A DNA stretch of 64,000 nucleotides from CAIWHR01 sp963788185 (GCA_963788185.1 CAWBGE010000017.1:620001-684000); one strand, 5' to 3'; counted from the first letter of the stretch, positions 8,546 to 17,276 are shown. Numbers and translations: made by a program. Notes: generated from the letters alone by a model not told the origin.

Positions 8546-9006
8546 GGGTTCCTCTCCTGTCCTCAGGTCTTGTCGTTGTGATTGCCGTTCGCGCGGTCGC
8601 CACCGGCAGCCGGGAGCGCCAAGACGGCTGGCAGCAGCGGGTTACCGTGGCGACGCGCGGAGAACTCGCGGGCGCTTCCCCCGACACGCGCTGCTCGATG
8701 GTGTCGAGCGCCCGCGCGATCGCTCGACTTCGCGCCGGACCGCAAATCTACTACATCTTGTGCTGCCGCGGCTATCGACCACCAAGAATAGTGGGCTGAG
8801 CGCGCGATGGCAAGCGCTTTTTGATGCGCAGGGGCGGATGCGAAAAACGGGAATCAAAACAGCCCCCTGCGGAAGCGGGGCGGCATAATGCACGTTCGCC
8901 CCACCGGCTGTCCACAGGTTTTTCCACCGCGTTGGCCGTCGATCGCGTACGGATTGCGTTGCCGGATCCACGCGTGCAGACTCGTCGCTGAATTCTGGGA
9001 GGTCGG
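8546..9006. other. Divergent control region of nrdA and the hyi-like gene
   Basis: A 461-bp gap between the divergent nrdA and hyi-like genes. It holds the two NrdR-like boxes listed separately (8748-8794). The roughly 200 bp between the boxes and the nrdA start would be a long leader; I see no uORF or riboswitch I can name. No credible gene is present. Confidence 0.5.
8748..8794 (-). promoter_or_regulatory. Tandem NrdR-box-like operators upstream of nrdA
   Basis: Two 16-bp sites fit the NrdR consensus (acaCwAtATaTwGtgt): CTACTACATCTTGTGC at 8748-8763 and CCACCAAGAATAGTGG at 8779-8794, the latter with perfect CCAC/GTGG ends. Their starts are 31 bp apart, three helical turns, which is the usual spacing of paired NrdR boxes. 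NrdR is the zinc/ATP-cone repressor of ribonucleotide reductase genes. The boxes lie in the nrdA control region and not near the start of the divergent gene at 9007. Confidence 0.75.
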
Positions 9007-9828
9007 ATGCTACGCTTTTCCGCGAATCTGTCGTTCCTGTTCACCGAGGTTCCATTTCTCGATCGTTTCGCCGAGGCGGCGCAGGCGGGCTTCCGTGCCG
9101 TCGAGTGCGGGTTTCCCTACGAGGCGCAGGCGTACGAGATCGCCGAGCGGTTGCAGGAGCACAAGCTCCGGCAGGTGATGTTCAACGCGCCGCCGGGCGA
9201 ATGGGCGGCGGGCGATCGCGGCACCGCCTCGCTGCCGGGGCGCGAGCACGAGTTCCAGGCGAGCTTCGTCACGGCATTGCGCTACGCCCGTGCGTTGCAA
9301 TGCCGCCTGATTCACGTGATGGCGGGTGTCGTGCCCGCGGAGGCCGACGCCGAACACCGCGCGCGCCAGCAGGCGACGTACGTTCGCAATCTACGCTTTG
9401 CATGCGCCGAGGCCGCGGCGCAGGGCGTGACGGTGCTGATCGAGCCGATCAACCCCCGCGACATGCCGAACTATCTGCTCTCCCGGCAGGCCGACGCCCA
9501 CGCAATTCGGGAAGCGGTCGGGGCGCCCAATCTCAAGGTGCAGATGGATCTCTACCACGCGCAGGTCGTCGAAGGCGATCTTACCGAGAAGATCCGGCGC
9601 TGGCTGCCGCATATCGGCCACATCCAGATCGCGGGCGTGCCCGGACGGCACGAACCCGATTCCGGCGAGGTCAACTACGGCTGGATCTTCCGCGTCCTCG
9701 ACGAACTGAAGTACGACGGCTGTATCGGCTGCGAGTACCGGCCCGCGCAGGACACCGCGGCCGGGCTCGCCTGGCTCTACAAGCTGCTCGACCGCCGTCG
9801 CCAAGGCGCGGCTGGCGACGACGATTGA
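9007..9828 (+). CDS. hyi: Hydroxypyruvate isomerase / 2-oxo-tetronate isomerase (Hyi/OtnI family)
   Basis: A 273-residue TIM-barrel isomerase starting at ATG 9007 behind GGGAGG. Family signatures are the N-terminal NLSFLFTEVPFLDRF, the FNAPPGEWAAGDRG loop, the first catalytic Glu in LIEPINPRDMP, QMDLYHAQ, and the second Glu in GCEYRP. The family interconverts hydroxypyruvate and tartronate semialdehyde, or 2- and 3-oxo-tetronates in C4 sugar-acid pathways (OtnI). Which substrate is used cannot be read from sequence. Its end faces the SDR gene 64 bp away, so it is transcribed separately but lies next to the sugar-acid island and may belong to it functionally. Confidence 0.88.
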   Translation: MLRFSANLSFLFTEVPFLDRFAEAAQAGFRAVECGFPYEAQAYEIAERLQEHKLRQVMFNAPPGEWAAGDRGTASLPGREHEFQASFVTALRYARALQCRLIHVMAGVVPAEADAEHRARQQATYVRNLRFACAEAAAQGVTVLIEPINPRDMPNYLLSRQADAHAIREAVGAPNLKVQMDLYHAQVVEGDLTEKIRRWLPHIGHIQIAGVPGRHEPDSGEVNYGWIFRVLDELKYDGCIGCEYRPAQDTAAGLAWLYKLLDRRRQGAAGDDD

Positions 9829-9892
9829 ATCAGGCGCCGCGCAGGCGTCCTATGGCGTGATGAGCGGGCATGATTGAAAGACTCTCAGCCTC

Positions 9893-10663
9893 TCAGAGGG
9901 CGATGCTCATTCCGCCGTCGATGGTGACGAGCTGCCCGGTCATGTAGTCGGCCGCGCGGGACGCGAGGAATACCGCGAGTCCGGCGATTTCCTCGGGGTC
10001 CCCCCAGCGACCGGCGGGGGTGCGTTTGCACACCCAGGCGTTGAATTCGGGGTTGTCGATCAGCGCGCGGTTCATTTCCGTGGCAAAGTACCCCGGCGCG
10101 ATGGCGTTGACCTGAATGTTGTGCCCGGCAAGCTCGACGGCCATGGCGCGCGTCAGCTGTCGCACGCCGCCCTTGGCTGCCGTATACGCGACGATCGTGG
10201 GGCGGGCAACGTCGCTCATCAGCGACGCGATGTTGATGATCTTGCCGCTCTTGCGCGGGATCATTCCCCGCACGACCCTTTGCCCCAGGAGGAACGGCGC
10301 GGTGAGATTGGTGGCGATGACGTCGTCCCAATCGGCGCGCTTGAAGTCGACGAAGGCCTGGCGTCGCTGTATGCCGGCGTTGTTGACCAGAATATCGACG
10401 CTGCCGTGCGTGGCCTCGATGGCATCGACGGCCGCGCCGATGGCGTCCGCGTCGCCGACGTCGAAAATCGACGAGGCGGCGGCAATGCCCTCGTTGGCGA
10501 GCTTGTCGACCGCGATGGCCACATGCTCGGAATTCCGGCCATTGAGGACGATGGTGGCGCCTGCCTGTGCCATTCCGCGGGCGATGGCGAAGCCCAGGCC
10601 GCGATACGCGCCGGTGATCAGCGCGACCTTGCCGGCGAGGGAAAAGGATTGGGGGATGGACAT
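9893..10663 (-). CDS. SDR oxidoreductase, gluconate 5-dehydrogenase-like
   Basis: A 256-residue classical short-chain dehydrogenase. The nucleotide-binding TGAYRGLG motif starts near residue 18, NNAG near 93, and the catalytic Ser/Tyr/Lys of IASLMS and YTAAKG are intact. The C-terminal GYFATEMN and ITIDGGMS-like end is typical of IdnO/gluconate 5-dehydrogenase relatives, which oxidise sugar acids or polyols at a secondary alcohol. It is the last gene of the leftward pdxA-tctCBA-SDR run, 48 bp after tctA, so it should act on the imported compound. The substrate is inferred only as a hydroxy acid or polyol. Confidence 0.88.
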   Translation of the reverse strand: MSIPQSFSLAGKVALITGAYRGLGFAIARGMAQAGATIVLNGRNSEHVAIAVDKLANEGIAAASSIFDVGDADAIGAAVDAIEATHGSVDILVNNAGIQRRQAFVDFKRADWDDVIATNLTAPFLLGQRVVRGMIPRKSGKIINIASLMSDVARPTIVAYTAAKGGVRQLTRAMAVELAGHNIQVNAIAPGYFATEMNRALIDNPEFNAWVCKRTPAGRWGDPEEIAGLAVFLASRAADYMTGQLVTIDGGMSIAL

Positions 10664-10711
10664 TCAGATCTCCGTGTCGGATGGAAAGGTCAATGCGCCA
10701 TCGTAGCCGGG

Positions 10712-12223
10712 CTACCCGGCCTTGACGGCATGCGTTGCCTTCTTTGACCGCAACAGGCGATTCACCAGCGGCCACAGCAGCAGCAGGAGGGCAAGCGTGG
10801 TGATCGTGCCGACCAGCGGGTTCGAGTAGAAGACGCTCATCGAACCTTTCGACATGAGCATCGATTGACGGAACGCGTCCTCTGTCTTGTCGCCGAGGAT
10901 CATCGCCAGCACCATCGGCGCAATCGGGTAATCGAGCTTCTTCAGCAGATAGCCGACGACTCCGAACAGGAGCGCGAACCAGAGATCGAGCCGAGCGCCG
11001 CTGACCGTGTAGGCGCCAATGAAGCAGACGACGACGATCATCGGACCGATGATCGAGAACGGTATGCGCAGAATGGCCGCGAACATCGGCACCGTGGCGA
11101 GGACCAGTATCACCGCGATCACGTTGCCCAGATACATGCTGGCGATGGTGCTCCAGACGAAATCGGGGCGTTCGATGAACAGCATCGGGCCGGGAGTGAG
11201 GCCCCAGATCATCAGGCCGCCCATCATAACCGCGGCGGTCGCGGAGCCGGGAATGCCCAGCGCCAGCATCGGCAGGATCGCGCAGGTGCCCGCCGCATGA
11301 TCGGCCGTTTCGGGCGCGACGACGCCGTCGGGTTCGCCGTTGCCGAAGCCTGCTTTCCGTCGCGAGAACCGCTTGGCGAGGCCGTAGCTCATGAACGAAG
11401 CCGCGGTGGGGCCGCCCGGCGTGATCCCCATCCAGCAGCCGACCAGCGCGCTGCGCAGCAGCGTGACCCAGTGTCGCGGCAGCGTGAGCGCCGTCTTGAA
11501 CACCTCGCGCAGGCTGATCCGGGCGTGGATGCCTTCGAAGCGCAGGCCCTCTTCCATGGTCTGCAGCAATTCGCCCAGACCGAAGAGTCCGATGACGGCG
11601 ACCAGGAAACTGATGCCCTTGACGAGGTCCGGAATGTCGAAGGTGAGTCGCACGTTGCCGGAGATCGTGTCGACGCCGATGGTGGCGATGGCGAAACCGA
11701 GCATCATCGAGACCACGGTCTTGAACGGCGACGTGTTGCCCATGCCGACGAAGCTCGCGAACACGAGCAGGTAGACGGCAAAGTACTCGGGCGAACTGAA
11801 CTTGAGCGCGAACTGCGTCACCCAGCCCGACAGGCCGGTGATGACGACGACGCCGAACAGCGCGCCGGTTCCCGCCGACAGGAACGCGAGCGTCAGTGCG
11901 TGCGTGGCGCGTCCGTCCCGGGCCATCGGGTAACCGTCGAAGGTGGTCGCCACCGACGACGGTTCCCCAGGTATGTTGAACAGGATGGAGGTCGTCGAGC
12001 CGCCGAACAACGCCCCCCAGTACATGCTGGTGAGCAGGATGATCGCGGACACCGGATCCATCGTGAAGGTCAGCGGCAGCAGCAGCGAGACGCCGTTCGG
12101 CGCACCGAGTCCGGGCAGCACGCCGACGAGGATGCCAAGCAGCACGCCCGCGACCATGATCGCGACGTGGTACCCGGAGGCCGCGATGCGGAACCCGTCC
12201 ATGAGATTGCCGAAATTTTCCAA
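10712..12223 (-). CDS. tctA: Tripartite tricarboxylate transporter large permease (TctA)
   Basis: A 503-residue polytopic membrane protein of the TctA family. The hallmark GVLPGLGAPNGVSLLLPLTF appears near residues 37-56, with MYWGALFGGSTTSILFN after it and a second half bearing GITPGGPTAASFMSYG. The start is a TTG at 12223, which gives the standard TctA N-terminus; an internal ATG at 12202 would remove it. TctA forms the translocation channel of TTT systems, sodium- or proton-driven importers for carboxylates. It works with the TctB gene just upstream and the Bug-type receptor beyond it. Confidence 0.95.
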   Translation of the reverse strand: MENFGNLMDGFRIAASGYHVAIMVAGVLLGILVGVLPGLGAPNGVSLLLPLTFTMDPVSAIILLTSMYWGALFGGSTTSILFNIPGEPSSVATTFDGYPMARDGRATHALTLAFLSAGTGALFGVVVITGLSGWVTQFALKFSSPEYFAVYLLVFASFVGMGNTSPFKTVVSMMLGFAIATIGVDTISGNVRLTFDIPDLVKGISFLVAVIGLFGLGELLQTMEEGLRFEGIHARISLREVFKTALTLPRHWVTLLRSALVGCWMGITPGGPTAASFMSYGLAKRFSRRKAGFGNGEPDGVVAPETADHAAGTCAILPMLALGIPGSATAAVMMGGLMIWGLTPGPMLFIERPDFVWSTIASMYLGNVIAVILVLATVPMFAAILRIPFSIIGPMIVVVCFIGAYTVSGARLDLWFALLFGVVGYLLKKLDYPIAPMVLAMILGDKTEDAFRQSMLMSKGSMSVFYSNPLVGTITTLALLLLLWPLVNRLLRSKKATHAVKAG

Positions 12224-12277
12224 AACGGAGATCCTCAGAGTCAGGCTTGCACCGGGCCGCTCGCAGGCGGCATCGCG

Positions 12278-12781
12278 TCAATGAATCCTCAGCAAGGCCT
12301 CGAGCGGACCCTTGAGCAGCGGCACCCTGAACCAGACTTCGAATATCAGGTAGAAGGTGATCGCGCTGCCGAAGCTGACCACGAGCGCGCGCCACAGCCG
12401 GTAGCGGCCATGGACGACCATCGTCGCCGTCAGATAGACGATGAGCGCGACGTACAGACCCAGCACCGCGGCGAGCACGACGAACCCGGCCATCGGGCCG
12501 AAGAAGGCGAGGATGCGCATCGCTTGTTCACGCCGCAGGAACGCGGCCGCGCGATGCTGCTCCCGATTGACGATTGCCTCGACCAGCGCTCCGCTGCTTG
12601 CCAGCATGACGATGAGGCCGATGTAGAACGGAAAATAGCCGGGCTGCGGGCCGGCGTCGCCCCAGCCGTTGCCGAATTCCAGCGCGCCGATGGTGACGAC
12701 GGCGCCGAGCGCCGCGGTCACCAGCGCGAGCGCCACCTCGGCGGCGAAGCGGCTGACGAGCACGGCCGATGGATTCTGCAT
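12278..12781 (-). CDS. tctB: Tripartite tricarboxylate transporter small permease (TctB)
   Basis: A 167-residue membrane protein with four predicted helices (about 9-33, 47-67, 86-125 in two parts, 135-155). The GPQPGYFPFYIGL loop after the first helix is the TctB signature. It is the small membrane partner of TctA. It lies between tctA (54 bp downstream) and the receptor gene (71 bp upstream), all on the minus strand, forming one transporter operon. Confidence 0.9.
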   Translation of the reverse strand: MQNPSAVLVSRFAAEVALALVTAALGAVVTIGALEFGNGWGDAGPQPGYFPFYIGLIVMLASSGALVEAIVNREQHRAAAFLRREQAMRILAFFGPMAGFVVLAAVLGLYVALIVYLTATMVVHGRYRLWRALVVSFGSAITFYLIFEVWFRVPLLKGPLEALLRIH

Positions 12782-12852
12782 CGCGCGCTACTCCCCGGCG
12801 GTCGGCGTTGCCGGGGCGGAACCACCCGCCCCGGTCGTGCTGCAAATCAAGA

Positions 12853-13842
12853 CTATTGCACGAGCCACTTCTCGGCCTTGAATACCTCGAGCGCCTTCGC
12901 CTGATCCTGCGTGGTGTAGGACTTGAGGGCATCACCGGTCATGAAGGTGTCCGTCTGCGACGTGCGCTCGATGTAGGCCTTCCATTCCGGCGTCTCGCGG
13001 ACCTTGGCGAGAACGCTGGCGTAATAGGCGGCAGCATCGGCCGGTGCGCCGGCGGGCAGCCAGACCGTCCGCGGCATCTGGTAGGTGCTGATCGGAATTC
13101 CCGATTCCTTGCAGGTCGGGATGTCGGACCAGCCCATGTCCTTGGTGACTTTCGCTCCCGCCGCCATCCGCTCGTTGCTGAAGATGCACAGCGGACGGAC
13201 CATCGACGCCTTCCACTGACCGAGGTTCTCGTTCGGGTTGTTGACGTTGGCGTCGATGTGGCCGCCGGCGAGCTGGACTGCGGCCTCGCCGCCACTCTTG
13301 AACGGGATGTAGGTGAATTTGGCACCGGTCGCCGTGCTGATCATGCTGGCGAGCGTCTGGTCGGTGTCCTTCGACTGCGAGCCGCCCATCTTCAGCCCGT
13401 CGGGCTTCTTCGCCGCTTCAATGAACGCCTTGGCGTCCTTGTAAGGGGACTTGTCGTTGACCCAGATCAGGAACTCGTCGAGCGCCATGGCGGCGATCGG
13501 CTGCAGGCTGTTGGCCGTATAGCCCATCTTTGCCACCAGTGGCAGCAGGTATTCGTTGTTGGTGCCGAACGTCACCTTGTACGGGTCGCCGGCGCTGCTC
13601 GAACCGTAGATGAAGCCCTCGGACCCGCTGCCGCCGCCCTTGTTGAGGACGACGATCGGCGCATCCATCAGCTTGTATTTGACGATGATCGACTGGACGG
13701 TGCGCGCGAAGATGTCGGTGCCGCCGCCGGGACCGGAGGCGACGATGAACTCGACCGGCTTGTCCGGCGCCCAGGCGGCCTGGGCGGATCCCACGCATAC
13801 GGCACTCGCCAATAGTGCAACTGTCAGTGTGGCCTTCTTCAT
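12853..13842 (-). CDS. Tripartite tricarboxylate transporter receptor (Bug/TctC family)
   Basis: A 329-residue periplasmic binding protein. The first 22 residues form a Sec signal peptide (ending SAQA-AW). The mature protein starts with PDKPVEFIVASGPGGGTD, the standard Bug-family opening, and shows the ligand-gripping loops near FIYGSSSAGD and IPFKSGGEAAVQLAGGH. It captures the carboxylate for TctAB. Placement between pdxA-like and tctBA genes suggests that the ligand is the hydroxy acid broken down by this island. Bug proteins have expanded greatly in Burkholderiales, which helps place the organism. Confidence 0.93.
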   Translation of the reverse strand: MKKATLTVALLASAVCVGSAQAAWAPDKPVEFIVASGPGGGTDIFARTVQSIIVKYKLMDAPIVVLNKGGGSGSEGFIYGSSSAGDPYKVTFGTNNEYLLPLVAKMGYTANSLQPIAAMALDEFLIWVNDKSPYKDAKAFIEAAKKPDGLKMGGSQSKDTDQTLASMISTATGAKFTYIPFKSGGEAAVQLAGGHIDANVNNPNENLGQWKASMVRPLCIFSNERMAAGAKVTKDMGWSDIPTCKESGIPISTYQMPRTVWLPAGAPADAAAYYASVLAKVRETPEWKAYIERTSQTDTFMTGDALKSYTTQDQAKALEVFKAEKWLVQ

Positions 13843-13889
13843 GTGCTGCTCTCCTCTCGGTTATTCGAAACGACCTACCGGTGCCGCAT

Positions 13890-14951
13890 TCAGGCGGCAG
13901 TTGAACAAGCAAGGGTGGCGGACCGGGCGGCGACTTGCTGTTTCGCCATCCGCACCGCCAGCAGGAATGCCTGTCTGCTGGCGCCGATGTTGGCGATGCC
14001 TTTCCCGACGATGTCGTAGGCGGTGCCATGGGCCGGCGTGCAGATGGGGAAGGGGAAGCCGCCGAGCAGCGTGACGCCGCGCTCGAATCCGATCAGCTTC
14101 ATCGCGATCTGGCCCTGATCGTGGTACATGGTGAGTACCGCGTCGAAGGCGCCCTTCTGCGCGCGCACGAACACGGTGTCGGCCGGGTAGGGTCCCGATA
14201 CGTTGAAACCGCGCTGGACGCCGGCCTTTACGGCGGGCGCGATGATTTCGATTTCCTCGCGGCCACAGTTGCCGCCATCGCCGGCGTGCGGGTTCAGGCC
14301 CGCAACCGCAATGCGCGGCTGCGCGAAGCCTGCGCTGCGCAGGCATTGATCGGCCAGCGCGAGTTCAGCGAGGATCCGCTCGGTCGTTATCGTGTCGGCG
14401 ACCCGGGCGAGCGGAATGTGCGACGTCACGCGGGCATTCCAGAGACCCTCGAGGATGTTGAATTCCCGCGCCGCGCCGTGAAAGCCGATGAAATCCGAGA
14501 CGAACCGGATCTCGTCGTCATAGCCGGCGTAGACCATGCGCATGGCCTGCTTGTTGAACGGCGTGAAGCACACCGCATCGGCCTGCCCGGACTGCGCCAC
14601 CGCCAGCGCGCTGCGGAAATTCTCGACGGCGAACGCACCCCCCTCGGGGGTCGCCTCGCCGACCCGGACCGCGGACGGCGCCAGGTTTCCGAGGTCGACG
14701 AGCACCGGGCGTGTCTCCGGGCGGGGCGTCGAACCACGCGGGACGATGTCGATGTCGAGTGCGACCCCGGCGACTTTCGCGCCGCCGTCCAGTATGCGGC
14801 GATCGCCGAAAACGACGATCCGGGCAGACTTCCGGACCTCGTCGTCGGCGAGCAGGCGTGCGGTCAATTCCGGGCTGATGCCGGCGGGGTCACCCATTGC
14901 GAGCGCGATGGTCGGCCGATCGAGACCGGGCGCGGCGGGGTTGGGGGTCAC
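13890..14951 (-). CDS. PdxA-family NAD-dependent dehydrogenase (PdxA2-like), atypical active site
   Basis: A 353-residue member of the 4-hydroxythreonine-4-phosphate dehydrogenase family. The GTG at 14951 is chosen as start because GAGGAG lies 6 nt upstream; an ATG at 15077 would add 42 low-complexity residues. The AMGDPAGI opening (18-25) and the three metal-binding histidines H178, H222 (NPHAGDGG) and H277 (YHDQGQI) are conserved. The usual GHTE motif that helps bind the phosphorylated substrate is replaced around D145-D146-E147. PdxA enzymes oxidise a beta-hydroxy acid to a beta-keto acid that decarboxylates. With no vitamin B6 genes nearby and a sugar-acid context, a catabolic role on a C4/C5 sugar acid is inferred. 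Confidence 0.85.
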   Translation of the reverse strand: MTPNPAAPGLDRPTIALAMGDPAGISPELTARLLADDEVRKSARIVVFGDRRILDGGAKVAGVALDIDIVPRGSTPRPETRPVLVDLGNLAPSAVRVGEATPEGGAFAVENFRSALAVAQSGQADAVCFTPFNKQAMRMVYAGYDDEIRFVSDFIGFHGAAREFNILEGLWNARVTSHIPLARVADTITTERILAELALADQCLRSAGFAQPRIAVAGLNPHAGDGGNCGREEIEIIAPAVKAGVQRGFNVSGPYPADTVFVRAQKGAFDAVLTMYHDQGQIAMKLIGFERGVTLLGGFPFPICTPAHGTAYDIVGKGIANIGASRQAFLLAVRMAKQQVAARSATLACSTAA

Positions 14952-15116
14952 GTTGAACTCCTCGTTTTTTGGGGTCTTCGCGCATCCCGGCGGCCGTGGT
15001 TCCGACCGCCGTTCCTGTGTCTTCCAGGCGGTGCCGCCCGGTGCCGGCCGCTTTTTGCATTCGCGGTGCGTCGGCAAATGGGCAACGACGAGGAGTGTGC
15101 GGGTCGGCTGGGATGT

Positions 15117-15156
15117 TTGTCAAGGATGCAACATGTAGTATTCTATAATTCTGAAT
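15117..15156 (+). promoter_or_regulatory. Candidate promoter/operator of the GntR-led operon
   Basis: TTGTCA (15117-15122), 16 bp, then TATTCT (15139-15144) makes a plausible sigma-70 promoter; a perfect TATAAT follows at 15144-15149. The AT-rich core has weak dyad arms ATTC (15140-15143) and GAAT (15153-15156), as expected for a GntR/FCD site in an otherwise GC-rich region. It lies in the 259-bp gap between the divergent pdxA-like and gntR genes, so one regulator could control both arms. Confidence 0.45.
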
Positions 15157-15210
15157 GCAGGGGGAATTGCTCTCCACGGGTCGCTGGAAGCGTGCTCGCG
15201 AGATCGGGCC

Positions 15211-15951
15211 ATGTCCCCGCGCCGATTCGATATGAGGCCCAACACGTTGAATACCGAAGCGAACGTCGTCAATCACGTCGAATCCGTTCCGCCCGCCGAC
15301 GCCGAAGTCACGCGCATCGAACGGCCGACGCTGCACAGCGCGGTGGTCACCCGGCTGCGGGACATGATTACCGAAGGGCAGCTGGCGCCGGGCACGCGCA
15401 TTCACGAAGGGCAGCTCGGCGAGCAGCTGGGTGTATCGCGCACGCCACTGCGCGAGGCGCTCAAGGTGCTGGCCTCGGAGGGGTTGGTCGATCTGGTGCC
15501 GAGCCGTGGCGCGCAGGTGCGCAGCCTGACGCCCAGGAATGTGAAGGACATGCTGACGGTGCTGGCGGCGCTGGAGGAACTCGCCGGTCGGCTTGCATGC
15601 CAGAATGCCACTGACGCGGGGATCGCCGAGGTCCGCCGCCTCCACGACGAGATGCTGGCGTTCTACCGCGCCCGCGATCTCCTCGGATATTTCAAGCACA
15701 ACCAGCAGATCCACTCGTCGATCATCGCGCTTTCCGGCAACGAGTCGCTGGTGCTGATGCAGGGGATGCTGCAGGCGCAGATGAAGCGGATACGCTTTCT
15801 CGGGAACCGGTCGGACGAGTCGTGGGCCGGTGCCGTCGCCGATCACGAGGAGATGATCAACGCGCTGGAGGCGCGCGCCGAGGCGCGTCTTGCGCGAGCG
15901 CTGGCCGACCACCTCTCGCGCACCTGGGATCGCGTGCAAGATGCTCTCTGA
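15211..15951 (+). CDS. GntR-family regulator, FCD (FadR) type
   Basis: A 246-residue regulator. A winged helix covers about residues 42-105: LHSAVVTRLRDMITEGQLAPG, the recognition region LGVSRTPLREALKVLASEGL, and the wing VPSRGAQV. It is followed by an all-helical FCD ligand domain (about 115-240) with the metal/ligand-type residues in FKHNQQIHSSI and HEEMINALEA. An in-frame ATG at 15232 is an alternative start. FCD regulators usually sense a sugar acid or other carboxylate. It heads the plus-strand operon and is divergent from the pdxA-tct operon, so it probably controls both. Confidence 0.9.
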   Translation: MSPRRFDMRPNTLNTEANVVNHVESVPPADAEVTRIERPTLHSAVVTRLRDMITEGQLAPGTRIHEGQLGEQLGVSRTPLREALKVLASEGLVDLVPSRGAQVRSLTPRNVKDMLTVLAALEELAGRLACQNATDAGIAEVRRLHDEMLAFYRARDLLGYFKHNQQIHSSIIALSGNESLVLMQGMLQAQMKRIRFLGNRSDESWAGAVADHEEMINALEARAEARLARALADHLSRTWDRVQDAL

Positions 15952-16020
15952 CATCAACCGTGATGCGGTGCGCGTTCGTGCCGTCCTACACAGGGGCCAG
16001 GCCCCGGAAAGTGAGGCGAA

Positions 16021-16479
16021 GTGAAGATTGCCATCGCCGGCGACAGCGCCGGCATTTCGTTGGTGGAACAACTCGCGCCCTACCTCGCGCAGCGCGCCGG
16101 TACCACGATCACTGACCTGAGCCGCTCGCCGGCCGGTGCGGCCGAGTATTACGCCAGCATCGCCGAGCGTGTCGCCGCCGCGATCCTGCGCCAGGAATTC
16201 GACCGCGGAATCCTCTGCTGCGGGACCGGAATCGGTGTCTGCATGTCGGCCAACAAGGTGCCCGGAATTCGCGCTGCGCACACGCACGATGTCTATTCGG
16301 CCGTGCGCGCGGCGAAGAGCAACAACGCGCACATCATCACGATGGGCGCGCGGGTGATCGGTGTCGAGCACGCGAAGGCGATCGCCGATGCCTGGCTCGA
16401 TTCGGCGTTCGATCCGCAAGGGCCGTCCGCCGCCAACGTCGCCGCCATCGATGCGCTGGACGCGAAGTACCGCAAGTGA
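16021..16479 (+). CDS. derI: RpiB/LacAB-type sugar-phosphate isomerase, DerI/EryI-like (D-erythrulose-4-phosphate isomerase)
   Basis: A 152-residue RpiB-fold isomerase beginning with GTG 16021. Ribose-type RpiB proteins carry GSDHAGF; here the motif is GDSAG (8-12). The active-site CGTGIGVCMSANKVPGIRAA and the SNNAHIITMGARVIG segments match the subgroup linked to tetrulose phosphate metabolism (EryI in erythritol use, DerI in D-apionate use), which converts D-erythrulose 4-phosphate to D-erythrose 4-phosphate. Its stop overlaps the next gene's start by 4 bp (GTGA), so both are translated together. The specific substrate is inferred from subgroup and neighbours. Confidence 0.85.
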   Translation: MKIAIAGDSAGISLVEQLAPYLAQRAGTTITDLSRSPAGAAEYYASIAERVAAAILRQEFDRGILCCGTGIGVCMSANKVPGIRAAHTHDVYSAVRAAKSNNAHIITMGARVIGVEHAKAIADAWLDSAFDPQGPSAANVAAIDALDAKYRK

Positions 16480-17276
16480 CTCGACGGTTGATGGCCGGCA
16501 CCGGCTGGAAGATGAACCTCCGCGCCACGGAGGTACCGGGTTACGCCGCCCGGTTGCTGGAACGGATGCGCGCCACGGACACGTCCGCCGTCGACGTGTT
16601 CGTGCTGCCGCCGTTCACGTCGCTCGACGTCGCCGCGACCGCATTTCGCGGCACGCGGGTGGCGATCGGCGGGCAGAACATGCACTGGGACGAACAGGGT
16701 GCCTGGACTGGCGAGATCTCGGCACCGATGCTGGTCGACGCCGGATGCCGTTACGTCGAGCTGGCGCATTCGGAACGGCTGCAGCACTTCGGAGAGACCT
16801 ACGAACGGGTGCGCAGCAAGGTCGACCGGGCCATCGCCAGCGGACTCACGCCCATCGTCTGCCTCGGGGAGACCGCGCAGGATAGACGCGAGGGCCGCAG
16901 CGACGAGGTCCTCGCAGCGCAGACGGCGACCGCACTCGCCGGGCAGCCGGCGCAACGCGTTGCCGACGTCGTGCTCGCCTACGAGCCGCGCTGGGCCATC
17001 GGCAGCAGCGAGGCAGCGTCTCCCGACTACGTCGCCGAACGGCATACGAAGCTGCGTGCGCTGCTCGCAGATCGCTTCGGCGCCGAGGCCGCGCGCCGCA
17101 CGCGCATTCTCTACGGCGGATCGGTCACGCCCGACAACGGCCCCGAGTTGGTGGTCCTCGACGATGTCGACGGCCTGTTCGTCGGGCGCGCCGCATGGAA
17201 TCCCGACGGATTCGCGCGCATCGTCGCGCAGGTCGCCGCCGCGGCGCGCGAGAAATCAGGCCGGATCGCGTCATGA
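16476..17276 (+). CDS. lerI: Triosephosphate isomerase-like L-erythrulose-phosphate isomerase (LerI/EryH type)
   Basis: A 266-residue TIM-barrel homologue of triosephosphate isomerase, starting at GTG 16476 inside the end of the preceding gene. Catalytic residues are in place: K12 in GTGWKMN, H98 in AHSERL and E170 in AYEPRWAIG; the phosphate loop YGGSVTPDN is present. Housekeeping TPI has AGNWKMN; the GTxWKMN form is seen in EryH/LerI, which isomerise L-erythrulose 1-phosphate to D-erythrulose 4-phosphate. Position between an RpiB-type isomerase and a dihydroxyacetone-kinase-like gene supports that role rather than glycolysis. The activity itself is inferred. Confidence 0.85.
   Translation: MTRRLMAGTGWKMNLRATEVPGYAARLLERMRATDTSAVDVFVLPPFTSLDVAATAFRGTRVAIGGQNMHWDEQGAWTGEISAPMLVDAGCRYVELAHSERLQHFGETYERVRSKVDRAIASGLTPIVCLGETAQDRREGRSDEVLAAQTATALAGQPAQRVADVVLAYEPRWAIGSSEAASPDYVAERHTKLRALLADRFGAEAARRTRILYGGSVTPDNGPELVVLDDVDGLFVGRAAWNPDGFARIVAQVAAAAREKSGRIAS

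Noticed and set aside
5603..8581. A 992-codon open frame on the plus strand
   Set aside because: It is antisense to nrdA, whose minus-strand protein has all expected motifs; long antisense frames are common in GC-rich DNA.
10865..12904. A 679-codon plus-strand frame rich in Asp, His, Arg and Gln
   Set aside because: It mirrors tctA and tctB on the opposite strand; composition is that of an antisense shadow.
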